Below are positions 16,089-25,048 of a stretch of DNA of 48,484 nt, one piece after another. A program made the position numbers and the translations under genes. Origin of the DNA: Sphingomonadales bacterium (GTDB lineage Bacteria; Bacteroidota; Bacteroidia; UBA7662); the NCBI GenBank assembly GCA_016872215.1, contig VHAX01000015.1, positions 1 to 48,484 on the forward strand, read 5' to 3'. How positions within the stretch are numbered: the stretch's first letter is position 1; every line of letters begins with the position of its first letter. The notes beneath the pieces were generated by a model, which had not been told where the DNA came from, did not search any database, and saw only the letters and a program-made list of their open reading frames with translations.

Positions 16089-17279
16089 ATGTACACCCCA
16101 CTCATTCAGCAGCAAGCCGAACAGGAACTGGCCCGCCTCGAAGGGGCCGGACTCCTGAAACGCGAACGCATTATCAATAGTCCACAGGATGCCCTCATTA
16201 CCCTGGCCGACGGCCGGCAGGTGCTGAACCTGTGCGCCAACAACTACCTGGGTTTGTCGAACCACCCCCGGGTGATTCTGGCCGCCAAGGATGCACTTGA
16301 TCGTCACGGCTTTGGGATGAGCAGCGTTCGGTTTATCTGCGGAACGCAGGACATCCACAAGGAGCTGGAGCAGACCATTGCGCGGTTCTACCACACCGAC
16401 GATACGATCTTGTATGCCGCGGCTTTCGATGCCAACGGGGGCTTGTTTGAACCGCTGCTCGACGAAAACGACGCGATTGTGAGCGACAGCCTCAACCACG
16501 CCTCCATCATCGACGGGGTGCGCTTGTGTAAGTCGCGCCGCTACCGCTATGCGAACAACGATATGGAGGACCTGGAACGTCAGCTGCAAAAAGCGCGCGA
16601 CGAAGGGGCGGGGCACATCCTGATTGCCACCGACGGCGTGTTCAGCATGGACGGTTATGTGGCCCAGCTCGACCGTATTGTGGCCCTGGCACGGCGCTAT
16701 GAGGCGCTCACTATGGTGGATGAGTGCCACGCAGCTGGCTTTTTGGGTGCAACGGGCAGGGGCACCCCCGAATTGTGCGGGGTGATGGGCGAGATTGACC
16801 TGGTTACGGGTACCCTGGGTAAGGCCCTGGGCGGGGCGATGGGGGGATACACTACGGGTCGACAGGCGCTGATTGACTTGCTGCGCCAACGCTCGCGCCC
16901 CTACCTGTTCTCGAATTCGCTTGCCCCGGCGATTGTGGGTGCTTCGCTGGAGGTGTTCCGTATGCTCGGCGAAACCACCGAGTTGCGCGACCGTCTGGAA
17001 GCGAATGTTCGGCAGTTTAAATCGGACATGATCCGCGCCGGGTTCGACATCCGCGAAGGCGCTTCGGCCATTGTGCCGATCATGCTCTACGACGCTGCTT
17101 TGAGTCAGCATTTCGCCGATGCCATGCTCGAGGAGGGGGTTTATGTAGTTGGATTCTTCTATCCGGTGGTACCTCAAGGGCAAGCGCGGATTAGGGTACA
17201 GTTGTCGGCCGCCCATACACCAGAGCAACTCAGCGCCGCCGTAGAGGCATTTGTGCGGGTAAAAAACAGGTTAATGTAA
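16089..17279 (+). CDS. kbl: Glycine C-acetyltransferase (2-amino-3-ketobutyrate CoA ligase)
   Basis: This PLP enzyme of the alpha-oxoamine synthase family cleaves 2-amino-3-oxobutyrate with CoA to glycine and acetyl-CoA in threonine breakdown. The 396-residue length is standard. Seen in order are NLCANNYLGLSNHP near 47-60, GFGMSSVRFICGTQDIHKELE near 74-94, SLNHASIIDG with His137, the DECHAAGFLGATGRG segment with Asp211 and His214, and the PLP lysine motif TGTLGKALGGAMGG (Lys245). The GMSSVRFICGTQ signature favours Kbl over BioF or serine palmitoyltransferase. No threonine dehydrogenase gene is adjacent. The ATG at 16089 has no upstream alternative that fits the family. A TlpA-like lipoprotein gene follows after about 10 bp. 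Confidence 0.93.
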   Translation: MYTPLIQQQAEQELARLEGAGLLKRERIINSPQDALITLADGRQVLNLCANNYLGLSNHPRVILAAKDALDRHGFGMSSVRFICGTQDIHKELEQTIARFYHTDDTILYAAAFDANGGLFEPLLDENDAIVSDSLNHASIIDGVRLCKSRRYRYANNDMEDLERQLQKARDEGAGHILIATDGVFSMDGYVAQLDRIVALARRYEALTMVDECHAAGFLGATGRGTPELCGVMGEIDLVTGTLGKALGGAMGGYTTGRQALIDLLRQRSRPYLFSNSLAPAIVGASLEVFRMLGETTELRDRLEANVRQFKSDMIRAGFDIREGASAIVPIMLYDAALSQHFADAMLEEGVYVVGFFYPVVPQGQARIRVQLSAAHTPEQLSAAVEAFVRVKNRLM

Positions 17280-17289
17280 TATTATTGTG

Positions 17290-18603
17290 ATGTGTATTTA
17301 TAATCAATTTTCTATCTTTTGCTCCTTATTTGGCTCTTGGTCGCGCCAAAGGATGGGATTGCTCCTCTTTGTTTTGGGCCTTTTTACCCTATCCGCCTGC
17401 AAATGGGGAACCGACCTGCCGGGTAAGTACCGACTTATGGAGGGCGATTGGCGGGGCTCGCTCATAACTGAGGGCGGAGAACTGCCGTTTTTGTTCGGGC
17501 TGAGCCGCACGGGCGACTCCACTTTTCGACTGGAACTTATCGATGGTCGCGACACCCTGCGCACCGAAGAAATGCAAATCGTGGGCGACAGCCTGATTGT
17601 GCGCTTTCCGGTGTTTGAGAGCGTGCTGATTGCGGGCATATCGAAGGGGGGCGACAGCCTCGTGGGCCGATTGGTGAAGGTGAAGAACGACGAGGAGAGT
17701 TACATTCCCTGTGTAGCCACCCGTGGGGGTAAATACAAGTTTGCCGCACAGGTGAGTCGACTGCCCGATGAGGTGGGGGGAATTTGGGCGACTACCTTCT
17801 ACAAGGCCGACGGTGATTCGCAAGCAGCAATCGGTAGTTTTAGTCAGACCGGCAGCGCCGTTTCGGGTACCTTCCGCACTCCTTATGGCGATTACCGCTA
17901 CCTCGATGGCATCATGGATGGTGATTCCTTGTTTTTATCGGGTTTCGACGGCTCAGGCGCCTACCTGGTGCGGGCCTGCCTGCAGGAAGACCAAAGCCTG
18001 ACCGGCATGCTCTACCCCGGCTCCGGTCCGGGGCGAAGATTCGTGGCCCGCAACAATCCCGAGGCATCTCTCCCCGACCCCCACGGCCTCACCCGTTTAA
18101 AAGACCCCAGCCACCGGCCCGATTTCCGGTTGACCGATATCGAGGGCAAACCGGTGGGGCCCCAAATAGAGAGCACAGCCGGCAAGGTGGTGATTCTACA
18201 AATACTCGGAAGCTGGTGCCCCAACTGCCTCGATGAAACGGCGCTGTTGGCGAAATGGCGGGAGGAGTACGCTCCGCGTGGTTTTGAGATCATCGGCCTC
18301 GGCTTTGAACGCACCAAGCAGCCTGAAAAGGCGCGCAACAACCTGCGGAGGCTGGCTGTCCGCTATGGCGCCCACTACCCGATGGCCGTGGCCGGCACCC
18401 CAGACAGCGCATCGGTCCACGCCGTCCTTCCCATGCTGGAGAAGTTCATCGCCTACCCAACCACCCTCTTCCTCGACCGCACGGGGCGCATCCGGAAAGT
18501 GCACACGGGCTTCGATGGACCGGCAACAGGATCGGCACACAGCCAATTTGTGGCCGAAACACGGCAGTTTATCGAACAGCTCCTGGCGGAACCCGCACCT
18601 TAA
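17290..18603 (+). CDS. TlpA-like thioredoxin-fold lipoprotein
   Basis: This is a probable envelope-anchored thiol-disulfide protein of about 437 residues. The N-terminus has a basic stretch (SWSRQR), a hydrophobic core, and the lipobox LSAC, predicting lipidation. A middle domain of about 230 residues is beta-rich with repeated GDSL/GDW-type turns and resembles uncharacterised domains fused to TlpA in Bacteroidota. The C-terminal domain (from about residue 275) is thioredoxin-like: PDFRLTDIEGKPVG, VVILQILGSWCPNCLDE with the CxxC pair, the cis-Pro region IAYPTTLFLD, and RTGRIRKVHTGF. Typical Bacteroidota TlpA-like proteins reduce cytochrome maturation or periplasmic thiols; the real partner is unknown. 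ATG 17290 is preferred because it keeps the positive charges before the hydrophobic core; ATG 17353 is an alternative. It is co-oriented with kbl. Confidence 0.8.
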   Translation: MCIYNQFSIFCSLFGSWSRQRMGLLLFVLGLFTLSACKWGTDLPGKYRLMEGDWRGSLITEGGELPFLFGLSRTGDSTFRLELIDGRDTLRTEEMQIVGDSLIVRFPVFESVLIAGISKGGDSLVGRLVKVKNDEESYIPCVATRGGKYKFAAQVSRLPDEVGGIWATTFYKADGDSQAAIGSFSQTGSAVSGTFRTPYGDYRYLDGIMDGDSLFLSGFDGSGAYLVRACLQEDQSLTGMLYPGSGPGRRFVARNNPEASLPDPHGLTRLKDPSHRPDFRLTDIEGKPVGPQIESTAGKVVILQILGSWCPNCLDETALLAKWREEYAPRGFEIIGLGFERTKQPEKARNNLRRLAVRYGAHYPMAVAGTPDSASVHAVLPMLEKFIAYPTTLFLDRTGRIRKVHTGFDGPATGSAHSQFVAETRQFIEQLLAEPAP

Positions 18604-18609
18604 TTAATT

Positions 18610-18757
18610 TGACCCGCTATTTACATCAGCCTGTGCTTAAAATCAACCCGCGGCCTTGCATCAACCCAAGCCCTTGTATTCAACAAACACCATAAGTCAA
18701 CCCGGGGCCCCGCATCAATATAAGCCCCGAATTCAACCCACGCCCTGAAGTCGACTC
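18610..18757. repeat. Degenerate ~18-bp periodic array (core TCAACCC) before mfd
   Basis: The core TCAACCC or a close variant recurs at 18610, 18626, 18643, 18661, 18680, 18697, 18715, 18733 and 18751, with steps of 16-19 bp, mostly 17-18. Each core is followed by a G/C-rich tail such as GCGGCC, AAGCCC, GGGGCC or ACGCCC, giving units like TCAACCCGCGGCCTTGCA. Nine units fill most of the interval between the TlpA-like gene and mfd. No protein-coding frame is evident. Confidence 0.75.
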
Positions 18758-18773
18758 ACCCCATTTTTTTTTC

Positions 18774-21700
18774 GTGCCAACTCCACCCACTGCAGATCGG
18801 AAAAGTTCAACATTTCGGCTCGATGACCTGAAACAGGCCTACCGGAATGACCCAAGAACGCGTAATCTCCTGACTGCGCTCTCAGCACAAGACAGTCTAT
18901 CACCGATCTGCATTCAGTTGCAGCAACTGAGCGGCTCCCTACCAGCCATCGTGGTCTCAGCCCTTCACTTTGAACTGCGTGAAACCCTGCTGTGTGTGGC
19001 CCGCGACCGTGAGGAGGCGGCCTACCTCCACCACGACCTCGAGCAACTTCAGGAAACGCAATGCCCATTGAAGCCCCTGTTTTTCCCGGCTTCCTACCGA
19101 GGACGTCGTGCGCTGGAGCGACAAGATCCGGGGCAAAACCGACAAAGGGCCGAAGTACTCAGCATCGCTGGTCACCCCGACGCTGGTCCACTGCTGATTG
19201 TGACCTATCCCGAGGCGCTGGCCGAACAGGTGGTTTCACGCAGCACCCTCTCCCAAAACACCCTTGACCTGCGCACAGGCGCACTCCTCGACCTAGACTT
19301 CCTCATCGATGTACTCATCGAATATGGATTCGAGCGCGTCGATTTCATATTCGAAGCGGGTCAGTTTGCCTTGAGGGGTGGACTCATCGACGTGTTCAGC
19401 TACGCCCACGAGCTGCCATGCCGTATTGAACTTGACGGCGACACCATCGCCGGTATGCGTAGCTTCGAACCCGACACCCAGCGGTCGGTTCGCCGCATAG
19501 AGCTGATGAGCCTGATGCCCAATCCCGCCCAATCGCTCCCCGACGAGCAACGACAAAACCTTCTGGAATTTCTGCCCGCTAATACCATCCTTTGGGCGCA
19601 TGACCCGGGGGCCGTGACCGAACGCATTGGAATCATGCACCAGGAACTGCAGCAAATGCACACTGCCGACCCCTCCAATCAGGTATATGAGGATGAAATC
19701 GAGGCCCATCCCCCCGACCCCAACCGTCTGGTTCAGTCACGGCAGTGGGAGTCACACACCCTCAAACATCGCTTGCTGTGCCAATCGCCCCCCTCCGCTG
19801 GTCGGCAAGTCGACTCAACCCTTTCCTGGGGAGCCTCCCCGCAGTCCGCGATCCGCAAAAACTTCAAGCTTCTGATCGAACAGATGAACGGCCATGAGGC
19901 CTCGGGCTACCGAAACCTCCTGTTCAGCGATGCGCCGCGACAAATCGACCGGCTCTACCAGATTTTCGAGGACCTGAAGGCGGGGCTCCTCTTCACCCCC
20001 CTGCCGGGTAGCCTTCACGAGGGCTTTATCGACCACGACCTGAAGTTCAGCGTGTATACCGACCACCAGCTTTTTGAGCGCTACCATAAATACAACCTGC
20101 AAAATCGCTACCGCAAGAGCGAGTCTCTATTGGTGAAGGAACTGCGTGACATGAAACCCGGCGATTTTGTGGTGCACATCGACCATGGGGTGGGGGTGTT
20201 CGACGGCCTGCAAAAGCTCGACATCAACGGCCAACAGCAGGAAGCGGTGCGCCTCCTCTACCGCGACGGCGATTTGCTGTATGTGGGCATCAACTCGCTC
20301 CACAAAATTGCCCGATACAGCGGAAAAGAGGGCGTGCCACCCAAGGTCAACAAGCTCGGGAGCGAGCAGTGGGAGAAACTGAAATCGCGCACAAAAGCAA
20401 AGGTCAAAGACATCGCCCGCGATCTGATCGCCCTCTACGCCCGCCGCCGCACCACACCCGGTTTTGCCTTTTCGCCGGATGGATACCTGCAAAATGAGTT
20501 GGAGGTGAGCTTTATGTATGAGGACACGCCCGACCAGTTCAAGGCGTCGGAGGCCACCAAGGCAGATATGCAGCGGCCCTATCCGATGGACCGACTGGTG
20601 TGCGGCGATGTGGGCTTCGGCAAAACTGAAATTGCCATCCGTGCCGCCTTTAAGGCTGCGTGCGATGGAAAGCAGGTGGCCGTGCTCGTGCCCACTACCA
20701 TTTTAGCTCTGCAACATTACAAGACATTCTCGCGTCGACTAGCTGAATTTCCTGTGTCGGTCGATTACCTTAACCGCTTCCGCAGCGCCCGCGCGGAGAA
20801 GGAAGTGCTGCAAAAGGTGAAGGAAGGCAAAATCGATATTCTCATCGGCACCCACAAGCTCGTTTCAAAAAGCCTGGCGTTCAAGGACCTCGGCCTGTTG
20901 GTAATCGACGAGGAACAAAAATTCGGGGTAGGCGTGAAGGAGAAGCTGCGGCAGCTGCGGGTACACGTTGACACCCTGACACTCACGGCCACGCCCATTC
21001 CGCGCACACTCCAATTTTCACTCATGGGCGCGCGCGACCTCAGTGTGATCCACACGCCTCCGGTGAACAGGCAGCCGGTACACACCGAACGTATTCCGTT
21101 CGATGAGGAGCGAATCCGAGAGGCTCTGTTATTTGAAGTAGGCCGGGGCGGACAAGTGTTTTTCGTGCACAACAGGGTTCAGCAAATCGGCGAGATGGCC
21201 GGTCTGGTGACACGGTTGTGTCCGGGCCTCCGGGTGGGCATTGGTCACGGTCAGATGGAGGGCGAAGCGCTGGAAAAGGTCTTGCTGGAGTTTATTGAAG
21301 GGCATTACGATGTTCTGGTGGCCACCAACATCATTGAGTCGGGCCTCGACATTCCCAACGCCAATACGATTTTCATAAATGGTGCCCACCACTTTGGCCT
21401 CAGCGATCTCCACCAGATGCGCGGGCGGGTGGGCCGTTCCAACACCAAGGCGTTTTGCTATCTGATCGCCCCAGCGTCGGGTTTACTAACCACTGAAGCG
21501 GCGCGCCGGCTCAAGGCGATGGAGGATTTCTCAGATCTGGGCAGTGGTTTCCTGATTTCGCTGCGCGACCTCGACATACGCGGAGCCGGAAACATTCTGG
21601 GCGCAGAGCAAAGCGGTTTTATTTCGGAGATTGGCTTTGATATGTACCAGAAAATCCTCGACGACGCCTTGCGCGAACTTAAGGAAGACGAGTGGAGAGA

Positions 21701-22352
21701 TGCGGAATTTGAGGATGCGGACGTCACGGGGGGTTCTGGGGGCGATCCCGGTGTTGCGGACGTGCAATCGGGTGATGCAAATGCCGGGGACAAAGGGTAC
21801 AGTACGCGTAATGAAGGTGGGGTCTCGGTAGGTTCAGGTGGCGGAGGGTTTGCGGAAGGTTCAGGTGGCGAGAGTGGCTCCTCCGGCAGCCGTGACTGGT
21901 CGCGCGAGGTGCAGCTCGACACGGATGTGCATGCTTTGTTGCCCGACAACTATGTTCGCTCCACCAGCGAGCGCCTGAGTCTGTATATGCAACTCGACAA
22001 CCTGGAAACGGAGGAGGGTCTGCAGCAGTTTCGCCTCGATTTGGAAGACCGATTCGGGCCCCTGCCCCCATCGGGTGAAACGCTGTTTGACCTCATGCGC
22101 CTGCGCCACGCCGGTCGCCGCTTGGGTATAGAAAAAATAGTGCTCAAAAAGGGGATACTCAAGTGCTACCTCCTTGATGGCCGACATGAACGGTATTACC
22201 AAAGCACAGAATTCGGAAAATTGTTGGCCGTTGTGCAGGTGAGCAACAACAGAATCGCTATGAAGCAACATAAAAATACCGTTTTCCTGGAGGTGGAAGG
22301 CATCTCCACGGCGCACGCTGCCCTCAGTATTCTGAAACAATGGCTACAATAG
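18774..22352 (+). CDS. mfd: Transcription-repair coupling factor (TRCF)
   Basis: Mfd is a DNA translocase that removes RNA polymerase stalled at lesions and recruits UvrA for nucleotide excision repair. The 1192-residue protein has the UvrB-like N-terminal part (FFPASYRGRRALE, GFERVDFIFEAGQFALRGGLIDVF), the RNA-polymerase-interaction domain (GDFVVHIDHGVGVFDGL near 463), and the RecG-like helicase motor. Motor motifs are VCGDVGFGKTEIAIRAAF (Walker A, near 611), LLVIDEEQKFGVG (Walker B), LTATPIPRTLQFS, and MRGRVGRSNTKAFCYL. The TRCF C-terminal domain starts near 1043 (LDTDVHALLPDNYV). Between motor and C-terminal domain, residues about 978-1043 form a Gly/Ser-rich low-complexity linker, making the protein some 70 residues longer than I would expect for the phylum. 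The start is GTG at 18774, right after a T8-9 run. An 18-bp periodic array precedes it. Confidence 0.95.
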   Translation: MPTPPTADRKSSTFRLDDLKQAYRNDPRTRNLLTALSAQDSLSPICIQLQQLSGSLPAIVVSALHFELRETLLCVARDREEAAYLHHDLEQLQETQCPLKPLFFPASYRGRRALERQDPGQNRQRAEVLSIAGHPDAGPLLIVTYPEALAEQVVSRSTLSQNTLDLRTGALLDLDFLIDVLIEYGFERVDFIFEAGQFALRGGLIDVFSYAHELPCRIELDGDTIAGMRSFEPDTQRSVRRIELMSLMPNPAQSLPDEQRQNLLEFLPANTILWAHDPGAVTERIGIMHQELQQMHTADPSNQVYEDEIEAHPPDPNRLVQSRQWESHTLKHRLLCQSPPSAGRQVDSTLSWGASPQSAIRKNFKLLIEQMNGHEASGYRNLLFSDAPRQIDRLYQIFEDLKAGLLFTPLPGSLHEGFIDHDLKFSVYTDHQLFERYHKYNLQNRYRKSESLLVKELRDMKPGDFVVHIDHGVGVFDGLQKLDINGQQQEAVRLLYRDGDLLYVGINSLHKIARYSGKEGVPPKVNKLGSEQWEKLKSRTKAKVKDIARDLIALYARRRTTPGFAFSPDGYLQNELEVSFMYEDTPDQFKASEATKADMQRPYPMDRLVCGDVGFGKTEIAIRAAFKAACDGKQVAVLVPTTILALQHYKTFSRRLAEFPVSVDYLNRFRSARAEKEVLQKVKEGKIDILIGTHKLVSKSLAFKDLGLLVIDEEQKFGVGVKEKLRQLRVHVDTLTLTATPIPRTLQFSLMGARDLSVIHTPPVNRQPVHTERIPFDEERIREALLFEVGRGGQVFFVHNRVQQIGEMAGLVTRLCPGLRVGIGHGQMEGEALEKVLLEFIEGHYDVLVATNIIESGLDIPNANTIFINGAHHFGLSDLHQMRGRVGRSNTKAFCYLIAPASGLLTTEAARRLKAMEDFSDLGSGFLISLRDLDIRGAGNILGAEQSGFISEIGFDMYQKILDDALRELKEDEWRDAEFEDADVTGGSGGDPGVADVQSGDANAGDKGYSTRNEGGVSVGSGGGGFAEGSGGESGSSGSRDWSREVQLDTDVHALLPDNYVRSTSERLSLYMQLDNLETEEGLQQFRLDLEDRFGPLPPSGETLFDLMRLRHAGRRLGIEKIVLKKGILKCYLLDGRHERYYQSTEFGKLLAVVQVSNNRIAMKQHKNTVFLEVEGISTAHAALSILKQWLQ

Positions 22353-22473
22353 ATCACGATTGTCTTCTACATCCCCATTAATCAATATACAGATATAATT
22401 CTCCTCTTATCTTTTTTGGCATTTTTCCCTATATCTGTAGGATTACGTTTTTGCCTGGCCCTATTTCATACCT

Positions 22474-23307
22474 ATGAACAAAATTCTTCTAATGGTCGAC
22501 CAGAGCCTGAATTCGGGCGATTATTTGCAGCACGCATTTCATTTGACCCGCATAAACGACGCGGTGCTTACCGGTTTGTTCATACAAGACGCCACTCTGG
22601 CTGATTTCTACACGATTTTGGGAGGGGAACCAGTCTACTACGAGCATATGTTTGATGTGATTAAGGAGATTCTCAGCGAATCAGAGGCTAAATCGGTTGC
22701 AAGCATGCGGTATTTTGTGGGTCGCTGAAAGGAGGAAGGGGTGCGCTTTTCTGTTCACTTTCGCAAGGGGGAACCGCTCGACGAAATCGTTCGCGAAAGC
22801 CGTACGGCTGATCTGCTTCTTATGGGCTACCACCATTACCACACTTTAGGTGGGGAAAACAACACGACGCTCGTGAAGGACACACTGAAAAAGTCGTTTT
22901 GTCCGGTGCTTCTTATGCCGGAAACGGGCTATAATCCGGATCGGGTTTTTTTGTGTTACGACGGGTCTGACAGCAGCCACAAGACGATTGACCGCTTCTA
23001 TCACCTATTCAAACCTCATTGCCGCATCTGGCCGGTACACTTGGTGTAGGTGAACGAGATGGGTAGCACGGAAAAGAAGGCCGATAAAAGTTTCACGGAA
23101 CTGATGCTTCTGCGGTTCTCGAATCTGGAATGGCTGACCCTCAAAGGCAAGGCGAGTGAAGAACTTCCCTATTTTTCCTGTCAAAGGGGAAACCGTATGC
23201 TGGTGATGGGGGCATATGGAACAGGCGGGGTGAAGGGTTTTCTGAAAGGGAGTAAGGCCGACCATTTACTCGAAACCGGAAATATTCTTGCTTTTATCAC
23301 CTATTAA
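22474..23307 (+). pseudogene. Universal stress protein (UspA) gene interrupted by two in-frame stops
   Basis: One continuous reading frame of 278 codons encodes a two-domain UspA-type protein but is cut by TGA at 22726-22728 and TAG at 23047-23049; no frameshift is needed. Before the first stop is a UspA N-terminus (MNKILLMVDQSLNSGDYLQ). Between the stops lie the GEPLDEIVRESRTADLLLMG segment, the end of domain 1 (CPVLLMPETG) and the start of domain 2 (RVFLCYDGSDSS). After the second stop come the ATP-loop-like LVMGAYGTGG and the terminal strand. The stops do not fall at domain boundaries. Each is followed soon by a GTG, the first with a strong AAAGGAGG just upstream, so restart is formally possible. 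The simplest reading is a recent pseudogene, since an intact homologue lies about 140 bp downstream. Confidence 0.75.
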
Positions 23308-23443
23308 CACCGGAATCCGAAAATCAAGTCTTACTTGTTCATTTCATAAAATTTTGGTGTTTTAACTTTCCGTGAAATTCATTGCGACGTGAACATCCGC
23401 TGATTATCTTATTTTTACGCTGCTCTCTGCTTTGAGTCACCCC

Positions 23444-24304
23444 ATGAAAAAATCGAATTATCCTCGCCGCATTTTGGTTGCTAGCGATTTCAGCGCCGAA
23501 TCAGACCGCGCCCTCGAACTTGCCGCCACAATCGCCCGTCCGGTGAAGGCTTCGGTGCACTTGTTGCATATACTGGAGGTTCCCTACACCGTGCAGTTGT
23601 CGCGCGATAAACTCCGCAGCAGCATGGGGAACACGGCAGATTCGATGCTGAAAAAGCAGTCGAAGGTGTTGAAGTCAATGCTCAAATTGCCCAAAGATTC
23701 CATCACCACCGAGATTCGGGAAGGGAAGCCGTTGCAGGAAATCCTGAATGTGGCCTCTTCTGGCTCATTCGATCTTATTTGCATGGGCAATCACATCAGT
23801 AGTACCCTCAGCAGGCTGGTTTTCGACAATACCACCTCGGGGGTTATTGACTTGGCCCCCTGTACGGTGTTGACCACCACAGCGTACCGCCCCCAGATTG
23901 ATCTGGGCCGCATAATGTTGGCCAGCAGTTTTCATGAAGGGGATATGGGCCTGTTGGGTGAGGTCATCGGATTGGCCAGGAACCTGAAAAGCAGGGTCGA
24001 CGTGGTGCATGTAACCCGTCACCGGCAGTTCGACGCCCAGTTGAAAATGGAAGGGCTGGCCTCATGGGCATCGAAGAAATACGATACCCGTAAGGTAAGC
24101 TTTCGCTACATTCATGGCGATGCAGTGGGCGAAGGTCTGGCCAAGGCCGTAGAGTCGCTCGGCTCGGGACTGGTGGTGGTGAGTCGCGAAAGCCGTGGGT
24201 TGCTCGACACCCTGTTTGGTTCCGACCTCATTCATGAAATGGTTTACCGCATGGAAATTCCGGTGATGGTCTTCCCCATCTCCCCAGAACCAGCGAAAGT
24301 CTGA
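23444..24304 (+). CDS. Universal stress protein, two tandem UspA domains
   Basis: This is a cytoplasmic stress-response protein of about 286 residues with two Usp folds. Domain 1 runs from RRILVASDFSAESDRALELA to about residue 150, with the loop LICMGNHISSTLSRLVFDNT in the nucleotide-binding position (a G-x2-G-x9-G(S/T) motif is only partly kept). Domain 2 begins at GRIMLASSFHEGDMG and ends with VVVSRESRGLLDTLFGSDLIHEMV and a hydrophobic strand. ATG 23444 is chosen; the upstream frame starts with a TTG at 23432 that adds four residues. It lies next to the broken paralogue, so this copy may carry the function of the pair. It converges on the methyltransferase gene with a 7-bp gap. Ligand and trigger are unknown. 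Confidence 0.85.
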   Translation: MKKSNYPRRILVASDFSAESDRALELAATIARPVKASVHLLHILEVPYTVQLSRDKLRSSMGNTADSMLKKQSKVLKSMLKLPKDSITTEIREGKPLQEILNVASSGSFDLICMGNHISSTLSRLVFDNTTSGVIDLAPCTVLTTTAYRPQIDLGRIMLASSFHEGDMGLLGEVIGLARNLKSRVDVVHVTRHRQFDAQLKMEGLASWASKKYDTRKVSFRYIHGDAVGEGLAKAVESLGSGLVVVSRESRGLLDTLFGSDLIHEMVYRMEIPVMVFPISPEPAKV

Positions 24305-24311
24305 GGATCAT

Positions 24312-25037
24312 TTATTTTGCCTGCACGGCAAAAACTGCGGGTATTTTGTGGAGGTCGGGCCAGTTCCCCTTCCATTCAGACAAGGTGCGGGTTAAGAGAA
24401 GCGGTTGAGGACTCCCAAGTGAGGCGCCTATACACAGGCGGGTGCTGCCCCTCAGGCTGTCTTCAAGAGCCGCCATCATCTGCCGGTTGCGGTATGGTGT
24501 TTCGATAAACAACTGGGTGGCGCCGCCCTGCCTTCGACTTTCGTCTTCCAGTCCCTTCAGCGCTTTGGTGCGGGCCGAGGCATCCACCGGAAGGTATCCG
24601 TGCATACTGAATTTTTGTCCATCCATCCCCGAGCCCATGAGGGTCAGCAAAAGTGAAGAGGGGCCGGCCACAGGATGCACGGGCACGAAGTGTTTGTGAG
24701 CCTCGGCCACCAATTGTGCGCCCGGATCGGCTACGGCCGGACAACCAGCATCTGACATCAGTCCAATATTATGTCCCGCCCGAGCTGGCCCGAGCATGGG
24801 CAACACCTCCTCGGGTCGGGTGTGTTCGTTGAGCAGGGAAAATTGCAGGGTATCGATTGGACAGCCCGGATTTAGCGCCCTCAGGAAACGGCGCGCACTG
24901 CGTTCGCTTTCGACCACCCAATATGTTAGTTGCAGGGCTAAAGGGGCGAGCATGACAGGAAGGCTTTGGGGGTCAGCCTCCGGGTGAAGGGGGGCGGGCA
25001 ACAAATAGAGCGTCCCCGGCTTTGGTCCATTGCTCAT
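24312..25037 (-). CDS. SAM-dependent methyltransferase, RsmI-like (tetrapyrrole methylase fold)
   Basis: This 241-residue protein belongs to the SAM-dependent (uroporphyrin-III C/tetrapyrrole) methylase superfamily and resembles the shortened RsmI-like enzymes of Bacteroidota. RsmI 2'-O-methylates C1402 of 16S rRNA. Visible pieces are GTLYLLPAPL at the N-terminus, VVESERSARRFL, NIGLMSDAGCPAVADPGAQLV (the RsmI-type GTPLISDPG region in variant form), VHPVAGPSSLLLTLMGSGMDGQ, and QLFIETPYRNRQM. The usual C-terminal extension of RsmI is missing. The start ATG at 25037 lies 11 bp after the transporter stop, so it ends the men/M16/scpA gene string. rRNA methylation is probable by family but not shown for this subgroup. 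Confidence 0.82.
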   Translation of the reverse strand: MSNGPKPGTLYLLPAPLHPEADPQSLPVMLAPLALQLTYWVVESERSARRFLRALNPGCPIDTLQFSLLNEHTRPEEVLPMLGPARAGHNIGLMSDAGCPAVADPGAQLVAEAHKHFVPVHPVAGPSSLLLTLMGSGMDGQKFSMHGYLPVDASARTKALKGLEDESRRQGGATQLFIETPYRNRQMMAALEDSLRGSTRLCIGASLGSPQPLLLTRTLSEWKGNWPDLHKIPAVFAVQAK

Positions 25038-25048
25038 GGCTTCGGGAT

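Noticed and set aside
15683-16180. 165-codon open frame upstream of and overlapping kbl
   Set aside because: It runs out of phase into kbl and has low-complexity content and no family features; more likely non-coding.
16080-17228. 382-codon open frame on the minus strand opposite kbl
   Set aside because: It is the antisense shadow of a well-supported kbl gene; its translation is Gln/His/Arg-rich with no recognisable motif.
18610-18757. 18-bp array considered as a CRISPR or phage operator set
   Set aside because: Units are too short and diverged for CRISPR repeats with spacers, and no phage genes are nearby; kept only as a repeat of unknown role.
22726-22728. In-frame TGA considered as selenocysteine
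   Set aside because: The codon is at a variable UspA position, a TAG also interrupts the frame, and no SECIS-like hairpin is apparent just downstream.
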